Shown here: positions 44,913 through 55,044 of the stretch, piece by piece
Position numbering within the stretch: the first letter of the stretch is position 1
Layout: each line of letters begins with the position of its first letter
Assembly: GCF_008123425.1 (NCBI RefSeq)
Contig: NZ_VSSS01000038.1
Span: 1 to 64,000, forward strand
Direction of reading: 5' to 3'
Source of the DNA: Bradyrhizobium rifense
GTDB taxonomy: Bacteria; Pseudomonadota; Alphaproteobacteria; Rhizobiales; Xanthobacteraceae
DNA: 64,000 nucleotides
Made by a program: the position numbers and the translations under genes
The notes under the pieces: model-generated
What the model saw: only the letters and a program-made list of their open reading frames with translations
What the model was told of the DNA's origin: nothing
Databases searched by the model: none

Positions 44913-45760
44913 GCACTGATACTAATCGCCCCGCTCGATCCGCGCTTCTCAGCCGCTTCAGAGAGATGATTCGAGCCGGAAGTCCGATCATCGGTGGAGG
45001 CGCGGGTACGGGCCTCTCGGCTAAGAGCGAAGAAGCCGGTGGTATCGATCTCATTGTCATCTACAATTCGGGCCGCTACCGCATGGCGGGGAGAGGTTCG
45101 CTTGCCGGCCTTCTCGCCTACGGAAATGCCAATCAAATCGTTCTTGAGATGGCTCGCGAGGTTCTGCCTGTTGTACAACGCACTCCAGTTCTCGCCGGCG
45201 TCAACGGCACAGATCCGTTCGTCACGATTCCAGACTTCTTGCGTCAACTGAAAGATCTCGGGTTTGCCGGTGTGCAAAACTTCCCAACAGTTGGGCTTAT
45301 TGACGGTCTTTTTCGCCAGAATCTCGAAGAGACCGGAATGAGCTATTCGCAGGAGGTCGACATGATTGCAGAGGCCAACAAACTCGATCTGCTGACTACA
45401 CCATATGTCTTCAGTCCCGACGATGCCGCCGCAATGACAAGGTCCGGCGCAGATATTCTCGTATGTCATATGGGGCTGACCAGTGGTGGAGTAATTGGGG
45501 CTAAATCAGGCAAGTCCTTAGAGGAAAGTATCGTTTTGATTAATCAGTGCATCAAGGCGGCGCGAGAGATTCGCGACGATATCATTATCCTTTGTCACGG
45601 TGGTCCAATCTCCGATCCGGACGATGCTCGCTCAGTCCTAGACGCTTGCACGGGATGCCACGGATTCTATGGCGCAAGCAGCATGGAGCGATTGCCTACC
45701 GAGCAGGCCATCAGGTCCCAGACGGTCGCGTTTAAGTCGATCCGCCGGAAAACGGCCTGA
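44909..45760 (+). CDS. PEP hydrolase-family TIM-barrel protein
   Basis: 283-aa protein (start GTG 44909) of the phosphoenolpyruvate hydrolase-like family: PIIGGGAGTGLSAKSEEAGG, DLIVIYNSGRYRMAGRGSLA, NFPTVGLIDGLFRQNLEETG, ADILVCHMGLTSGGVIGA and GCHGFYGASSMERLPTE. It matches the C-terminal TIM-barrel half of plant and fungal Tm-1-type proteins. Its reaction is not established. Coupled to the upstream Tm-1-like gene by overlap; a cupin gene follows 21 bases later. Confidence 0.88.
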   Translation: MSTDTNRPARSALLSRFREMIRAGSPIIGGGAGTGLSAKSEEAGGIDLIVIYNSGRYRMAGRGSLAGLLAYGNANQIVLEMAREVLPVVQRTPVLAGVNGTDPFVTIPDFLRQLKDLGFAGVQNFPTVGLIDGLFRQNLEETGMSYSQEVDMIAEANKLDLLTTPYVFSPDDAAAMTRSGADILVCHMGLTSGGVIGAKSGKSLEESIVLINQCIKAAREIRDDIIILCHGGPISDPDDARSVLDACTGCHGFYGASSMERLPTEQAIRSQTVAFKSIRRKTA

Positions 45761-45781
45761 CTTCGAATCGAGGGATAATGC

Positions 45782-46408
45782 ATGTCGGTTTTCAGAAGCG
45801 GAGAGCAGCCGCCGGGTTGGTGCGAACTCAGTGGGTTCGAGTTGATCGAACTCACCGAACCCCGATCGATACCGTTCACGGCTCAAAAACAGCGTCTACT
45901 GGTTACCCGGGGAAAGTGCCGCTTAGCGGGTCGGAATGGAGCGCAGGTGATCTCAGAAGGCCAGTTCTGGGACATGGACAAGGCCAACGCTCCCTTTACA
46001 GTCGATGTCGGCGACGGCAAAGCACAGGTCATTATTTTCTTTGGTAAGTGGGGCACCGAGTTGGGCGGATGCGGCATTTTCAAGATGACCTCAAGCACGC
46101 CAGAGTGGGAAAAAGGCGATCCCGTTAGCTACCCCAAGTCGACAACTTTCGACTCCCATTATCATGATTGCGATGAATATTGGGTGATCATCGAAGGCGC
46201 GGGCACCGTTGTCGTTGGATCGCGCAGCTTCGAAGTTGCCGCGGGAGACTGCGTTCCCATCGGGATGGGTCATCATCATGATCTGCCGCAGGTCAGAGCC
46301 GATGTGAAGGGCGCTTACTTCGAGACAACCCTTGAGGGCCAGAAGCGGTTCGGACATCTTTGGGAACACAAGCACGGACCGGCAGAAGTTCGCACCGAAC
46401 GAGTCTGA
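45782..46408 (+). CDS. Cupin-domain protein
   Basis: 208-aa protein with two cupin-like halves. The first (~40-95) is degenerate. The second carries a metal-binding motif SHYHDCDEYWVIIEGAG (two His, Glu) and the later GDCVPIGMGHHHDL. Such proteins are often sugar isomerases/epimerases or dioxygenases. It sits 21 bases after the PEP-hydrolase-like gene and 28 bases before the MocA-like oxidoreductase, so it is probably part of the same transcript. Confidence 0.85.
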   Translation: MSVFRSGEQPPGWCELSGFELIELTEPRSIPFTAQKQRLLVTRGKCRLAGRNGAQVISEGQFWDMDKANAPFTVDVGDGKAQVIIFFGKWGTELGGCGIFKMTSSTPEWEKGDPVSYPKSTTFDSHYHDCDEYWVIIEGAGTVVVGSRSFEVAAGDCVPIGMGHHHDLPQVRADVKGAYFETTLEGQKRFGHLWEHKHGPAEVRTERV

Positions 46409-46436
46409 TCCGGATTTCTTACAGGCGAATACACCG

Positions 46437-47528
46437 ATGACCTATAAAGTCTTGCATGTCGGAGCTGGGGGGTTTGGCGCCTTTTGGTGTGACACATATC
46501 TTCCGGCAAATATAGCCGACGGGACTATTGAGATCGCCGGCCTGGTAGATATTGATTCCAAGGCGCTGGAAAGGAGCCGTAAGCACCTCGGCTTAAAACC
46601 GGAACAGTGTTTCACGTCCGCGGAAGAAGCGTTCCAAATGGTGAGCGCCGACTTCTGCTCCATTGTCATCCCTCCTGCTCTGCACGAGTCTATCGTCGAT
46701 CTCGCCCTTGCTCGGGGGATGCATATCCTCTCTGAAAAGCCGATTGCGGACACAATGGAAGCGTCCGTCCGGATCGCCGCCAAGGTAAAGGCGTCTGGCC
46801 GCAAGATGGGGATTACCATGAGCCATCGTTTCGACCAGGATAAAACGACTTTGAAAGGCGTCGTGAGTGCGCAGGCACTCGGCCGGATCAACACGGTTTC
46901 GTGTCGCTTTGCCAGCGACATGAGGGTTCACGATACGTGGGGGCGTTTCCGGCACGAAATGGCACATCCCATGTTGATTGAGGGCGCCGTACATCACCTC
47001 GACATCATGGCGGATCTCGCGGGCGCATCCTGCACGTCGATTTTCTCGCGCACCTGGAAACCCGAATGGGCCGAATATAATGGTGATACCGACGCCTTAG
47101 TTCTTCTGGAGTTCGCCAACGGTGCTCGCGGTGTGTACGAGGCCTCGTCTGCACAGTCGACCGGTCTTAACGACTGGACCTCTGAATATTTCCGGGTGGA
47201 AGCGGCCGCCGGGACGGCCATTCTCGACCACCGCGAGGTCGAGGTGTTCCACCGGCAGCCCAAGCGAATTCGACAGACCAATCGGCAGGGGAAAGGGCAG
47301 CAGGTGTCGCTCCTTCCTGGCAAGAAGTGGCGAAATGCGCTTTTGATCGAGCAATTCTGCCAATGGCTTGATGGAGGCTCCCCAATGGCCACCAACATCG
47401 AGGATAACCTCCAGTCTGTAGCGATGGTCTTCTCCGCTATCGAGAGTGCGCGGATCGGGCAGCCTATTAGAGTGCAGGAGTTTCTTGAATCGTTTCAGGA
47501 GAGTACTGCGCTAGGCGCTGCAAAATAG
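46437..47528 (+). CDS. mocA: Gfo/Idh/MocA-family oxidoreductase
   Basis: 363-aa NAD(P)-dependent dehydrogenase starting MTYKVLHVGAGGFGAFWCDTY. Rossmann motif GAGGFG, the conserved Glu-Lys-Pro (HILSEKPIADT), and MSHRFDQDKTTLKG and LIEGAVHHLDIMADL in the C-terminal domain fit the family, which oxidises inositols, aminoinositols and other cyclic polyols. The symbol rests on family plus neighbourhood (MocD/E/F-like genes downstream), not on a sequence comparison. An open frame back to 46332 overlaps the cupin gene and is rejected. Confidence 0.82.
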   Translation: MTYKVLHVGAGGFGAFWCDTYLPANIADGTIEIAGLVDIDSKALERSRKHLGLKPEQCFTSAEEAFQMVSADFCSIVIPPALHESIVDLALARGMHILSEKPIADTMEASVRIAAKVKASGRKMGITMSHRFDQDKTTLKGVVSAQALGRINTVSCRFASDMRVHDTWGRFRHEMAHPMLIEGAVHHLDIMADLAGASCTSIFSRTWKPEWAEYNGDTDALVLLEFANGARGVYEASSAQSTGLNDWTSEYFRVEAAAGTAILDHREVEVFHRQPKRIRQTNRQGKGQQVSLLPGKKWRNALLIEQFCQWLDGGSPMATNIEDNLQSVAMVFSAIESARIGQPIRVQEFLESFQESTALGAAK

Positions 47529-48063
47529 CATTGCGCACAGTTGCCAAAATTGCGGCGCATGTTCTAGGCGGGATCAAATCGTTCTCAGCTTTCGGCAAGC
47601 CATCTGTGAGCGTTGCACGTCCGGGTGGCGCGAGATTCGGCACTGAACGCTCCTTAATTAAGTACCAATCGGCCATCGGACCGGAGTTAAGTGTGAAGGA
47701 ACTTTCCTCCCTAAACCCGACGATTTGTTCAATGCGCTTCGTGAAAGTCGAAAACTGCTCGGGGTCAGACAGGCCAAAATCCGGCCACTTGGTTGCCCGC
47801 GAATTTCTAACGTTTAGCGCACGTTTTCGGCTGAATGAGTTCTCCTTTTAGAGTTTATCTGCTTCCAACTTGTGAGATTCTCCAACAGCTTTCGATGCAC
47901 GCTCCGCTGGACGTCTTCCAGGCCGACGAGTGGCCGGGAAGATATAGCGTTCCGGAGCTCTCATGCATCGGCGTTGTCAAGCTGGAGCAGAGCATGGTGC
48001 GGCCTCGGAATGGCGTGAGACAGGCCTAGGTGGTCCGTCTGCCAACAATCAGCCCTGATACTA
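47529..48063. other. Intergenic region before the mocD-like gene
   Basis: About 535 bases with no recognisable gene; short frames (47531-47851 plus, 47467-47676 minus) lack domains. It probably holds a promoter for the hydroxylase-ferredoxin-reductase genes. Confidence 0.45.
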
Positions 48064-49077
48064 GTGGGGACAGAAGTGGACAATAAGGCGTACGGCGCCC
48101 GTGATAAACGGGGATATTGGAAACCCGCTAGGCGGCCGAAGCGAGCGCCGATTTTCGTCTGGCCTGCCCAACCCAAAGCGTTCTTGCTTTGGCTGTTTGG
48201 TTATCTGAAATATAACTCGCCTTACGTGCTGATCTCGCTCTTAACTTGGAAGTACCTGACACCTTCGCTGGCTACGATGCAGGAGTTCAGCGTGGACTGG
48301 ATCTCCCTTATATTCCTGCGCAACGCCATCCTGACAATCGTGGTCTACGGCGGTTTCCATCTCGTACTCTATATTTGGCGCCGCCAGGAGACTGACTTCA
48401 AGTATAACGTCAAATGGCCCGATACAAGCAATTCAACGTTCCTGTTCGGAAGTCAGACGGCCGAGAATGTGTTGTGGACCATGTGCAGCGGTGTGCCCGT
48501 ATGGACCGCGTACGAGGTGTTCACCTGGTGGATGTTCGCCAACGGCTACATTCCTTGCATCGACATTGGCGACCATCCACTCTATTTCGTGGTGCTGATG
48601 TCGCTCGTGCCCATGTGGCATTCTCTGCACTTCTACATGATTCATCGCCTGATCCACATTGGGCCGCTCTATCATATCGTTCACAAAGTTCATCATCACA
48701 ATGTCAATCCGGGTCCTTGGTCGGGCCTTTCTATGCATACATTTGAGCACATTATTTATTTTTCCAGTGTGCTGATCCATTTCATTCTCCCGTCGAGCCC
48801 GCTGGCGGCGATGTTTCAACTGGTGCGCTCGGCGCTTTCGCCGGTGCTCGGGCATCTGGGCTTCGATCGAGTGATAAAAGACGAGAAGACGTCGATCGAT
48901 ACCGACAATTACTATCATTATCTGCACCATAGATACTTCGAAGTGAATTACGGTGCCGATTTGATGATCCCCTTGGATGAGTGGTTCGGTACTGCACACG
49001 ATGGGACGACCGAAGCCGATCAGGCTATGTACGAGCGCATCAAAGCGAAGAAGTACACCCGTGGCGGATCACGTTGA
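48064..49077 (+). CDS. mocD: Membrane di-iron hydroxylase, fatty acid hydroxylase/sterol desaturase family (MocD-like)
   Basis: 337-aa integral membrane oxygenase with 4-5 hydrophobic segments and the His clusters of the family: MWHSLHFYMIHRLIH, HIVHKVHHHN, MHTFEH and YYHYLHHRYF. These would bind two irons and activate oxygen. Start is GTG 48064 (GTG 48076 is an alternative). The Rieske ferredoxin and ferredoxin reductase genes downstream supply electrons. In Rhizobium leguminosarum, mocD, mocE and mocF are reported to form an oxygenase proposed to demethylate the rhizopine 3-O-methyl-scyllo-inosamine; this gene fits the mocD role. Another methylated or hydrophobic substrate remains possible. 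Confidence 0.83.
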   Translation: MGTEVDNKAYGARDKRGYWKPARRPKRAPIFVWPAQPKAFLLWLFGYLKYNSPYVLISLLTWKYLTPSLATMQEFSVDWISLIFLRNAILTIVVYGGFHLVLYIWRRQETDFKYNVKWPDTSNSTFLFGSQTAENVLWTMCSGVPVWTAYEVFTWWMFANGYIPCIDIGDHPLYFVVLMSLVPMWHSLHFYMIHRLIHIGPLYHIVHKVHHHNVNPGPWSGLSMHTFEHIIYFSSVLIHFILPSSPLAAMFQLVRSALSPVLGHLGFDRVIKDEKTSIDTDNYYHYLHHRYFEVNYGADLMIPLDEWFGTAHDGTTEADQAMYERIKAKKYTRGGSR

Positions 49078-49234
49078 TGCCGACAAATTTGGGCGGTCGG
49101 CCACGTTCCATTCCGTCCAATCGTTCTGGGAGCATGGGATCAGCTTTGCTAGCCACCATCGGAAGGGACGTTAAGTGCGTTTGGCCTAAGCCGTTCTAAG
49201 TGTTGGTGTCTGTAGCCGATGAAAGGAAACTATC

Positions 49235-49555
49235 TTGACCAACGGACTCGAGTGGGTAGCGGCTTGCGATGCCGATGCGTTGCAGCCTGAGGAGCTGCGT
49301 CGATTCGACTACGGCGGGCGCACCTTCGTTATTGTCCGATCATCAGAGGGCGACTACTTCGCCCTCGACGGTCACTGCTCCCATGAAAAGGTTCATCTCG
49401 CGGACGGTATTGTCGATGGTCACATCATCGAATGCCCGAAGCACTTTGGCACTTTTGATTATCGAACCGGCGAGGCGCGAGCCCTTCCGGCATGTGTCGA
49501 CTTACGTCGCTACGAAGTCAAGATCGACGGAAACGAAGTCTTTATAAGGCTTTGA
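49235..49555 (+). CDS. mocE: Rieske-type [2Fe-2S] ferredoxin (MocE-like)
   Basis: 106-aa soluble Rieske protein. The cluster ligands are CSH (49378 region) and CPKH (49434 region) in LDGHCSHEKVHLADG and IIECPKHFGTFDYRTGEA. The sequence resembles oxygenase ferredoxins rather than cytochrome complex proteins and has no signal or anchor. Start TTG 49235 follows GAAAGGAAACTATC. It should carry electrons from the reductase at 50447 to the hydroxylase at 48064. Confidence 0.9.
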   Translation: MTNGLEWVAACDADALQPEELRRFDYGGRTFVIVRSSEGDYFALDGHCSHEKVHLADGIVDGHIIECPKHFGTFDYRTGEARALPACVDLRRYEVKIDGNEVFIRL

Positions 49556-49574
49556 GGCATCGGGAGCCACCAGC

Positions 49575-50450
49575 GTGTCAAAGCAGCGCCTGATCGTGAT
49601 GCAATCGTTATGGGCGATGGAGCGCCGCCACCCCGAGGGCATCGAACGCTCGATTGAGCAGAACGTGTCAATGATAAAGGACGCAGGGTTCGATGGTGTT
49701 AGCACCTCTTGCGTCGATCCTACCCGAGTAGCCCTAGTCGCGCGTGCGTTGGAAAGTACCGGGCTCGCGGTAGAGGGGATGTGCTTTCCGCAAACAATCG
49801 ATGATCTAAAAGCGGCAATCGATCTGGCCGCGCAACTGGGGGTCCTGCACCTCAACGTGCAGCCGGACGTCCGTCCCCGCCGAGTTGCGGAATGCATCCC
49901 TCTTCTCGAAGGATGGATCAAAGTTGCGGAGGACGCTCGCATACCGATCTACTTCGAGACGCATCGCAACAGGATGACAACGGACCTCCTGTTTACCCTC
50001 GATCTCCTAGAGCAAGTTCCTTCAATGCGCATTTTGGCCGACCTCTCTCACGTCCTGGTGGGGCGGGAGTTTTGGTGCCCGATGTCTGACGAGGACGAAG
50101 GACTCGTGCGACAGGTGCTCGAAAGGACTTGGGCATTTCATGGGCGGGTTGGCTCCCGCGAGCAGGTACAAGTTGAGATTACTTTCTCCCAGCACAAGAT
50201 TTGGCTCGATCTGTTCCTGGGATGGTGGCGCTACGGCTTTGCAAGTTGGCGAAAGCGGGCCGCTCCTGATGGAATTCTCTCTTTTGCGTGTGAACTGGGC
50301 CCGCGGCCTTATGCGATCACTGACCGTTATGGCAACGACACCACCGACCGCTGGAAGGAAGCTCTTCTAATGAAGTCCATGGTGCGGGATATATTCGAAC
50401 GGACAGCCTCCGATGAGCAGCCTGGTGTTGAAGACGGTTTGCTCACTTGA
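49575..50450 (+). CDS. Sugar phosphate isomerase/epimerase-like TIM-barrel protein (possibly MocC role)
   Basis: 291-aa protein, start GTG 49575, of the xylose isomerase-like TIM-barrel superfamily. Seen: MIKDAGFDGVSTSCVDP, LGVLHLNVQPDV, IPIYFETHRNRM (metal Glu), MRILADLSHVLVG (Asp, His) and ILSFACELGPRPYAITD (Glu near the end). These are the usual metal-binding positions. IolE and MocC belong to this superfamily, so a dehydratase or isomerase step on an inositol derivative is plausible, but I could not recall a close match to MocC itself. It lies between the ferredoxin and reductase genes and overlaps the latter. Confidence 0.82.
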   Translation: MSKQRLIVMQSLWAMERRHPEGIERSIEQNVSMIKDAGFDGVSTSCVDPTRVALVARALESTGLAVEGMCFPQTIDDLKAAIDLAAQLGVLHLNVQPDVRPRRVAECIPLLEGWIKVAEDARIPIYFETHRNRMTTDLLFTLDLLEQVPSMRILADLSHVLVGREFWCPMSDEDEGLVRQVLERTWAFHGRVGSREQVQVEITFSQHKIWLDLFLGWWRYGFASWRKRAAPDGILSFACELGPRPYAITDRYGNDTTDRWKEALLMKSMVRDIFERTASDEQPGVEDGLLT

Positions 50451-51700
50451 CCAACCAGCCGTCAATGGTGATCGTCGGGGCGGGCGAGGCTGGCACGGCT
50501 GCAGCGGTGGCGCTTCGGGAGCGAGGCTGGCGGAGCCTCATCGTTCTTATAGGCAACGAAAAATGCTTGCCATATGAACGACCGCCGCTCTCAAAGGCGA
50601 CCTTGACCGAGGAGACAAATCCTGGACCAAAGATGCTCGTTACGCATGAGCGTCTAGCGGAGCTCGGAATCTTGTATCTCGAAGGGACGAGCGTCGAATC
50701 GATCGATCGCGCAGCACACGCGGTCATACTTTCTGGCGGGACTCGGCTGGGCTATGAACGACTGCTGTTGGCCACGGGCGCCCGTCCGCGAATAATGAAC
50801 AAGACGGTCGAGCCAAAAAGCAGAATTACGACGCTACGTACCTACGCGGACGCGGTGGCGATCCGAAGCACCCTCGGTCCTCAATGCAAGGTACTTGTCA
50901 TTGGCGGCGGCTTCATTGGGCTCGAAGTTGCGGCCAGCGCGGTGACTAAAGGCGCGTCGGTGACAGTGTTGGAGGCCGGACCGCGGCTGCTGATGCGGGC
51001 AGTGCCCGCGCTCATGGCTGACCTGATCAGAGCCAAGCACGAGCGATCCGGCGTTCGGATCGTGACCGGCGCAAACGTCAAGTGTATCGATGTCAATGAA
51101 AGCTGCTCAGCTGTGTTCCTCGAAGACGGTCGCAAGCACTTCGCTAACATTGTGCTAGTTGGGATTGGTGCCGTCCCGAATGTCGAGCTGGCACAGGCGG
51201 CAGGACTCGCGACCGACAATGGCATAATGCTCGACGAAACATTGGCTACCTCCGATCCTGATATCTTTGCAGCCGGGGACTGCTGCTCGTTTCCGCATCG
51301 CCTCTACGGGGAGCGGATCAGGCTTGAGGCATGGCGTAACGCTCGGGAGCAGGGCGCCGCTGCTGCAGCCAATATGCTAGGTGCGGAGCGCCCCTATATT
51401 AAAGTGCCGTGGTTTTGGTCTGATCAGTACGACGAGACTCTCCAGATCGCTGGCCTCTTTCGCGAACAAGATGCGCTCATACCCAGGGTTCTTGGGCCGA
51501 GGGGGCAACTCCTATTCTGCTTGGCCGCCGACGGACGCTTGGTGGCCGCCGCTGGCTTTGGCAGCCTCGGTGCGATCGCGAAGGAAGTACGCTTCGCTGA
51601 GGGCATGATCGCTCAGGGCTTCGCTCCAAAACCTGAGGCGCTTGCGAATCCAAGCATCAGTCTCAAGCTTCTCTCCAGTCAGCATCGCAGCTCGCTTTGA
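50447..51700 (+). CDS. mocF: FAD-dependent ferredoxin reductase (MocF-like)
   Basis: 417-aa flavoprotein of the oxygenase-coupled reductase family. FAD motif VIVGAGEAGTAAAVALRERG at the N-terminus, YERPPLSKATL, the NAD(P)H motif KVLVIGGGFIGLEVAASA near residue 146 and IFAAGDCCSFPHRLYGERIR identify it; the C-terminal reductase domain (VPWFWSDQYDETLQIAG) is intact. Start TTG 50447 overlaps the upstream stop (TTGA). It would pass NADH electrons to the Rieske ferredoxin. Confidence 0.92.
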   Translation: MTNQPSMVIVGAGEAGTAAAVALRERGWRSLIVLIGNEKCLPYERPPLSKATLTEETNPGPKMLVTHERLAELGILYLEGTSVESIDRAAHAVILSGGTRLGYERLLLATGARPRIMNKTVEPKSRITTLRTYADAVAIRSTLGPQCKVLVIGGGFIGLEVAASAVTKGASVTVLEAGPRLLMRAVPALMADLIRAKHERSGVRIVTGANVKCIDVNESCSAVFLEDGRKHFANIVLVGIGAVPNVELAQAAGLATDNGIMLDETLATSDPDIFAAGDCCSFPHRLYGERIRLEAWRNAREQGAAAAANMLGAERPYIKVPWFWSDQYDETLQIAGLFREQDALIPRVLGPRGQLLFCLAADGRLVAAAGFGSLGAIAKEVRFAEGMIAQGFAPKPEALANPSISLKLLSSQHRSSL

Positions 51701-51831
51701 TCTAAAACAGCCTGACAGCAACAAATTCGAGCTCACGGACTAGTCAACCAAATTGCACGCGCGCGAAACAGAACCGTTGTCACCTGTGCGGAACGTTTCT
51801 TGCGTCTCAAAATTCGAAGCAGGATACCACA

Positions 51832-52941
<1,110 letters not shown>

Positions 52942-53831
52942 CGCAGAAATGGATAAACACCTCCGACCCGCAATCTTGAGCGGCTTGCGAAATTATAGAT
53001 TGATTGTCCGGCGAAAGTGTTGCGCTGCGAGCGCGAGGAGTTGAGAGGTTTGACATCGCTCGAAGGTTAAAGTCACCTTGAATATCGTTGGCAGCCACGG
53101 CGATTCGACATCAAGACAATGCTTGGGCACAATGTTGCGCGTGATGAGCGAACCCCAGCGTTTAGATCCCAAGATGTAGTCGTTCACCAATTAGCGCTGA
53201 TAACAATTGAGTCCGACCAGGGCATGTCATTGATGAACTGAATTGATCACCAGCTCTGGGCCGGTCTAACGGCGCCACATCCCGTAATGAACGGAGATCG
53301 AGATCAGCGCAGGCAAAATACTGGAAGGAGCCGCGACTTCGTCGTGTAGATCAGGCCAGACCAGTCGTGGCCAGACCATGCGCCATCGTCACTTAATCGA
53401 GCGAGTGGAGACATCGCTGGCCCGGCGGGGAAGGCGACTGAGTACGACATCCTGTATCGTCAGCCCCTGCGGCGTCTGCTGGCAATAGTTTGGGACGGAC
53501 TGTCTTGTTCCTACTACGCTGGTGACTCAAAACATTGCTAGTCCGCCTAGTAGCGCAGAATTTCTCCGCAATACGGCTTAAGATCGAAGAATCTCCCCGT
53601 TCCGACCTAATATGTTTTGTTAAAAGATAAACACAATGCGGCCGCAAATCCGCAAAGGCGCACGTGGGAGGGGAATTGAAACACCAACTGCTTGACCGTG
53701 AATATGCCGTGGGCTGGAGCTTTTCCACGGTTCGACCGGGCGTTCAAATTGCAAATCGCCAAATGGCACGTGGTGGTCTGGTGGTCTGCGCGCGTAGCGG
53801 CAGGTAATAGCGCGAGATCAAGGAGAGGGTA
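52942..53831. other. Long gene-poor stretch between frmA and the second ABC transporter
   Basis: About 890 bases. No good gene was found. A minus-strand frame (52993-53190: PTIFKVTLTFERCQTSQLL, LAAQHFRRTI) faintly resembles the C-terminus of a LysR regulator, but this is speculative. Short tandem duplications occur near 53350-53375 (GGCCAGACCA twice) and 53770 (GGTGGTCT twice). The last 200 bases should carry the promoter of the transporter operon. Confidence 0.4.
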
Positions 53832-54926
53832 ATGCTAGGCACTCAGGCTGCGTTTGTGAAGTTTTCTGAGGTGCAAAAGACGTATGATGGTGAGACGTTA
53901 GTCGTCAAGAACCTCAACCTGGATATCGCGCAAGGCGAGTTCCTCACTATGCTGGGGCCGTCTGGCTCCGGCAAGACGACAACTCTGATGATGCTCGCCG
54001 GCTTTGAGATGCCTACTCAAGGTTGGATTCTTCTGGAGGGACGCGCGATCGAGACGACGCCCCCGCACAAGCGCAACATCGGTATGGTTTTCCAGAACTA
54101 TGCGCTCTTTCCTCACATGACCGTGGAAGAAAATCTCGCGTTTCCGCTCAAGGTTCGGAAGCTCGGCAGGGCTGAGATCGAAATTAAGATCCGGCGGGCG
54201 CTCGACATGGTCAGGCTCGGTACCTACGCCAAGAGGCGGCCAGCTCAACTATCGGGTGGGCAGCAGCAGCGCGTAGCACTCGCCCGCGCGCTCGTATTCG
54301 ATCCCAAGCTCGTGCTGATGGACGAGCCGCTCGGGGCGTTGGACAAGCAGCTCCGGGAACAGATGCAGCTGGAGATCAAGCATATCCACGAGGATCTTGG
54401 TGTCACTGTAATCTACGTGACACACGACCAGAGCGAGGCCCTGACGATGTCGGACCGCATAGCCGTGTTCAACGACGGCGTCATCCAGCAGCTTGCCACC
54501 CCCGCCGAACTGTACGAGCGCCCGCAGAATGCCTTTGTCGCTCAGTTCATCGGCGAAAACAACCAACTGACCGGCAAAGTCATTGCGATGGATGGTGGGG
54601 TCTGCACGGTGGACGTTCCGGGGTTGGGCAATGTTCAGGCGCTGCCCATCAATGTTGAGGGTGTCGATCGGCCAACCACGTTGTCTCTGCGGCCGGAGCG
54701 CGTAAAGCTGAACCCGGTGCCGGGGTCTTATTCGAACATCGTAAGCGCGCACGTTAAGGAGCTGATCTACCTCGGCGACCATGTGCGCATCCGGGCCTCG
54801 GTTGCGCAACAAGACGATTTCGTCGTCAAGTTGCCGAATTCGGAAGGTGTGGCGCAGGTTGGGCCCGGAGAGCTGATCAGGCTCGGCTGGAAAACTGAAG
54901 ACTGTCGAGCGCTCGACAGGCTGTAA
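53832..54926 (+). CDS. ABC transporter ATP-binding protein (PotA-like), second operon
   Basis: 364-aa ATPase. Walker A GPSGSGKTTT, Q-loop MVFQNYALFPHM, signature LSGGQQQRVALARAL, Walker B LVLMDEPLGALD, H-loop VTHDQSEAL, and a TOBE domain (TLSLRPERVKLNPV). AAGGAGAGGG precedes the start. First gene of the operon ATPase, binding protein, permease, permease; 118 bases separate it from the binding-protein gene, including a weak 7-bp hairpin (54963-54983). Confidence 0.95.
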   Translation: MLGTQAAFVKFSEVQKTYDGETLVVKNLNLDIAQGEFLTMLGPSGSGKTTTLMMLAGFEMPTQGWILLEGRAIETTPPHKRNIGMVFQNYALFPHMTVEENLAFPLKVRKLGRAEIEIKIRRALDMVRLGTYAKRRPAQLSGGQQQRVALARALVFDPKLVLMDEPLGALDKQLREQMQLEIKHIHEDLGVTVIYVTHDQSEALTMSDRIAVFNDGVIQQLATPAELYERPQNAFVAQFIGENNQLTGKVIAMDGGVCTVDVPGLGNVQALPINVEGVDRPTTLSLRPERVKLNPVPGSYSNIVSAHVKELIYLGDHVRIRASVAQQDDFVVKLPNSEGVAQVGPGELIRLGWKTEDCRALDRL

Positions 54927-55044
54927 GGTCAAACCGGCCCATCTCCCAACACGTATAGAGCAGCCCATCACAACAGGATGGGCCGAGCCTCAGAACCACA
55001 TTCCCCAATCCACCCGGGGACAGCATAGCAGGAGAGAGTGAAAC

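Noticed and set aside
53350..53375. Short tandem repeats that could suggest a repeat array
   Set aside because: Only two 10-bp copies with no regular spacing; nothing resembling a CRISPR array or longer satellite was found anywhere in the window.
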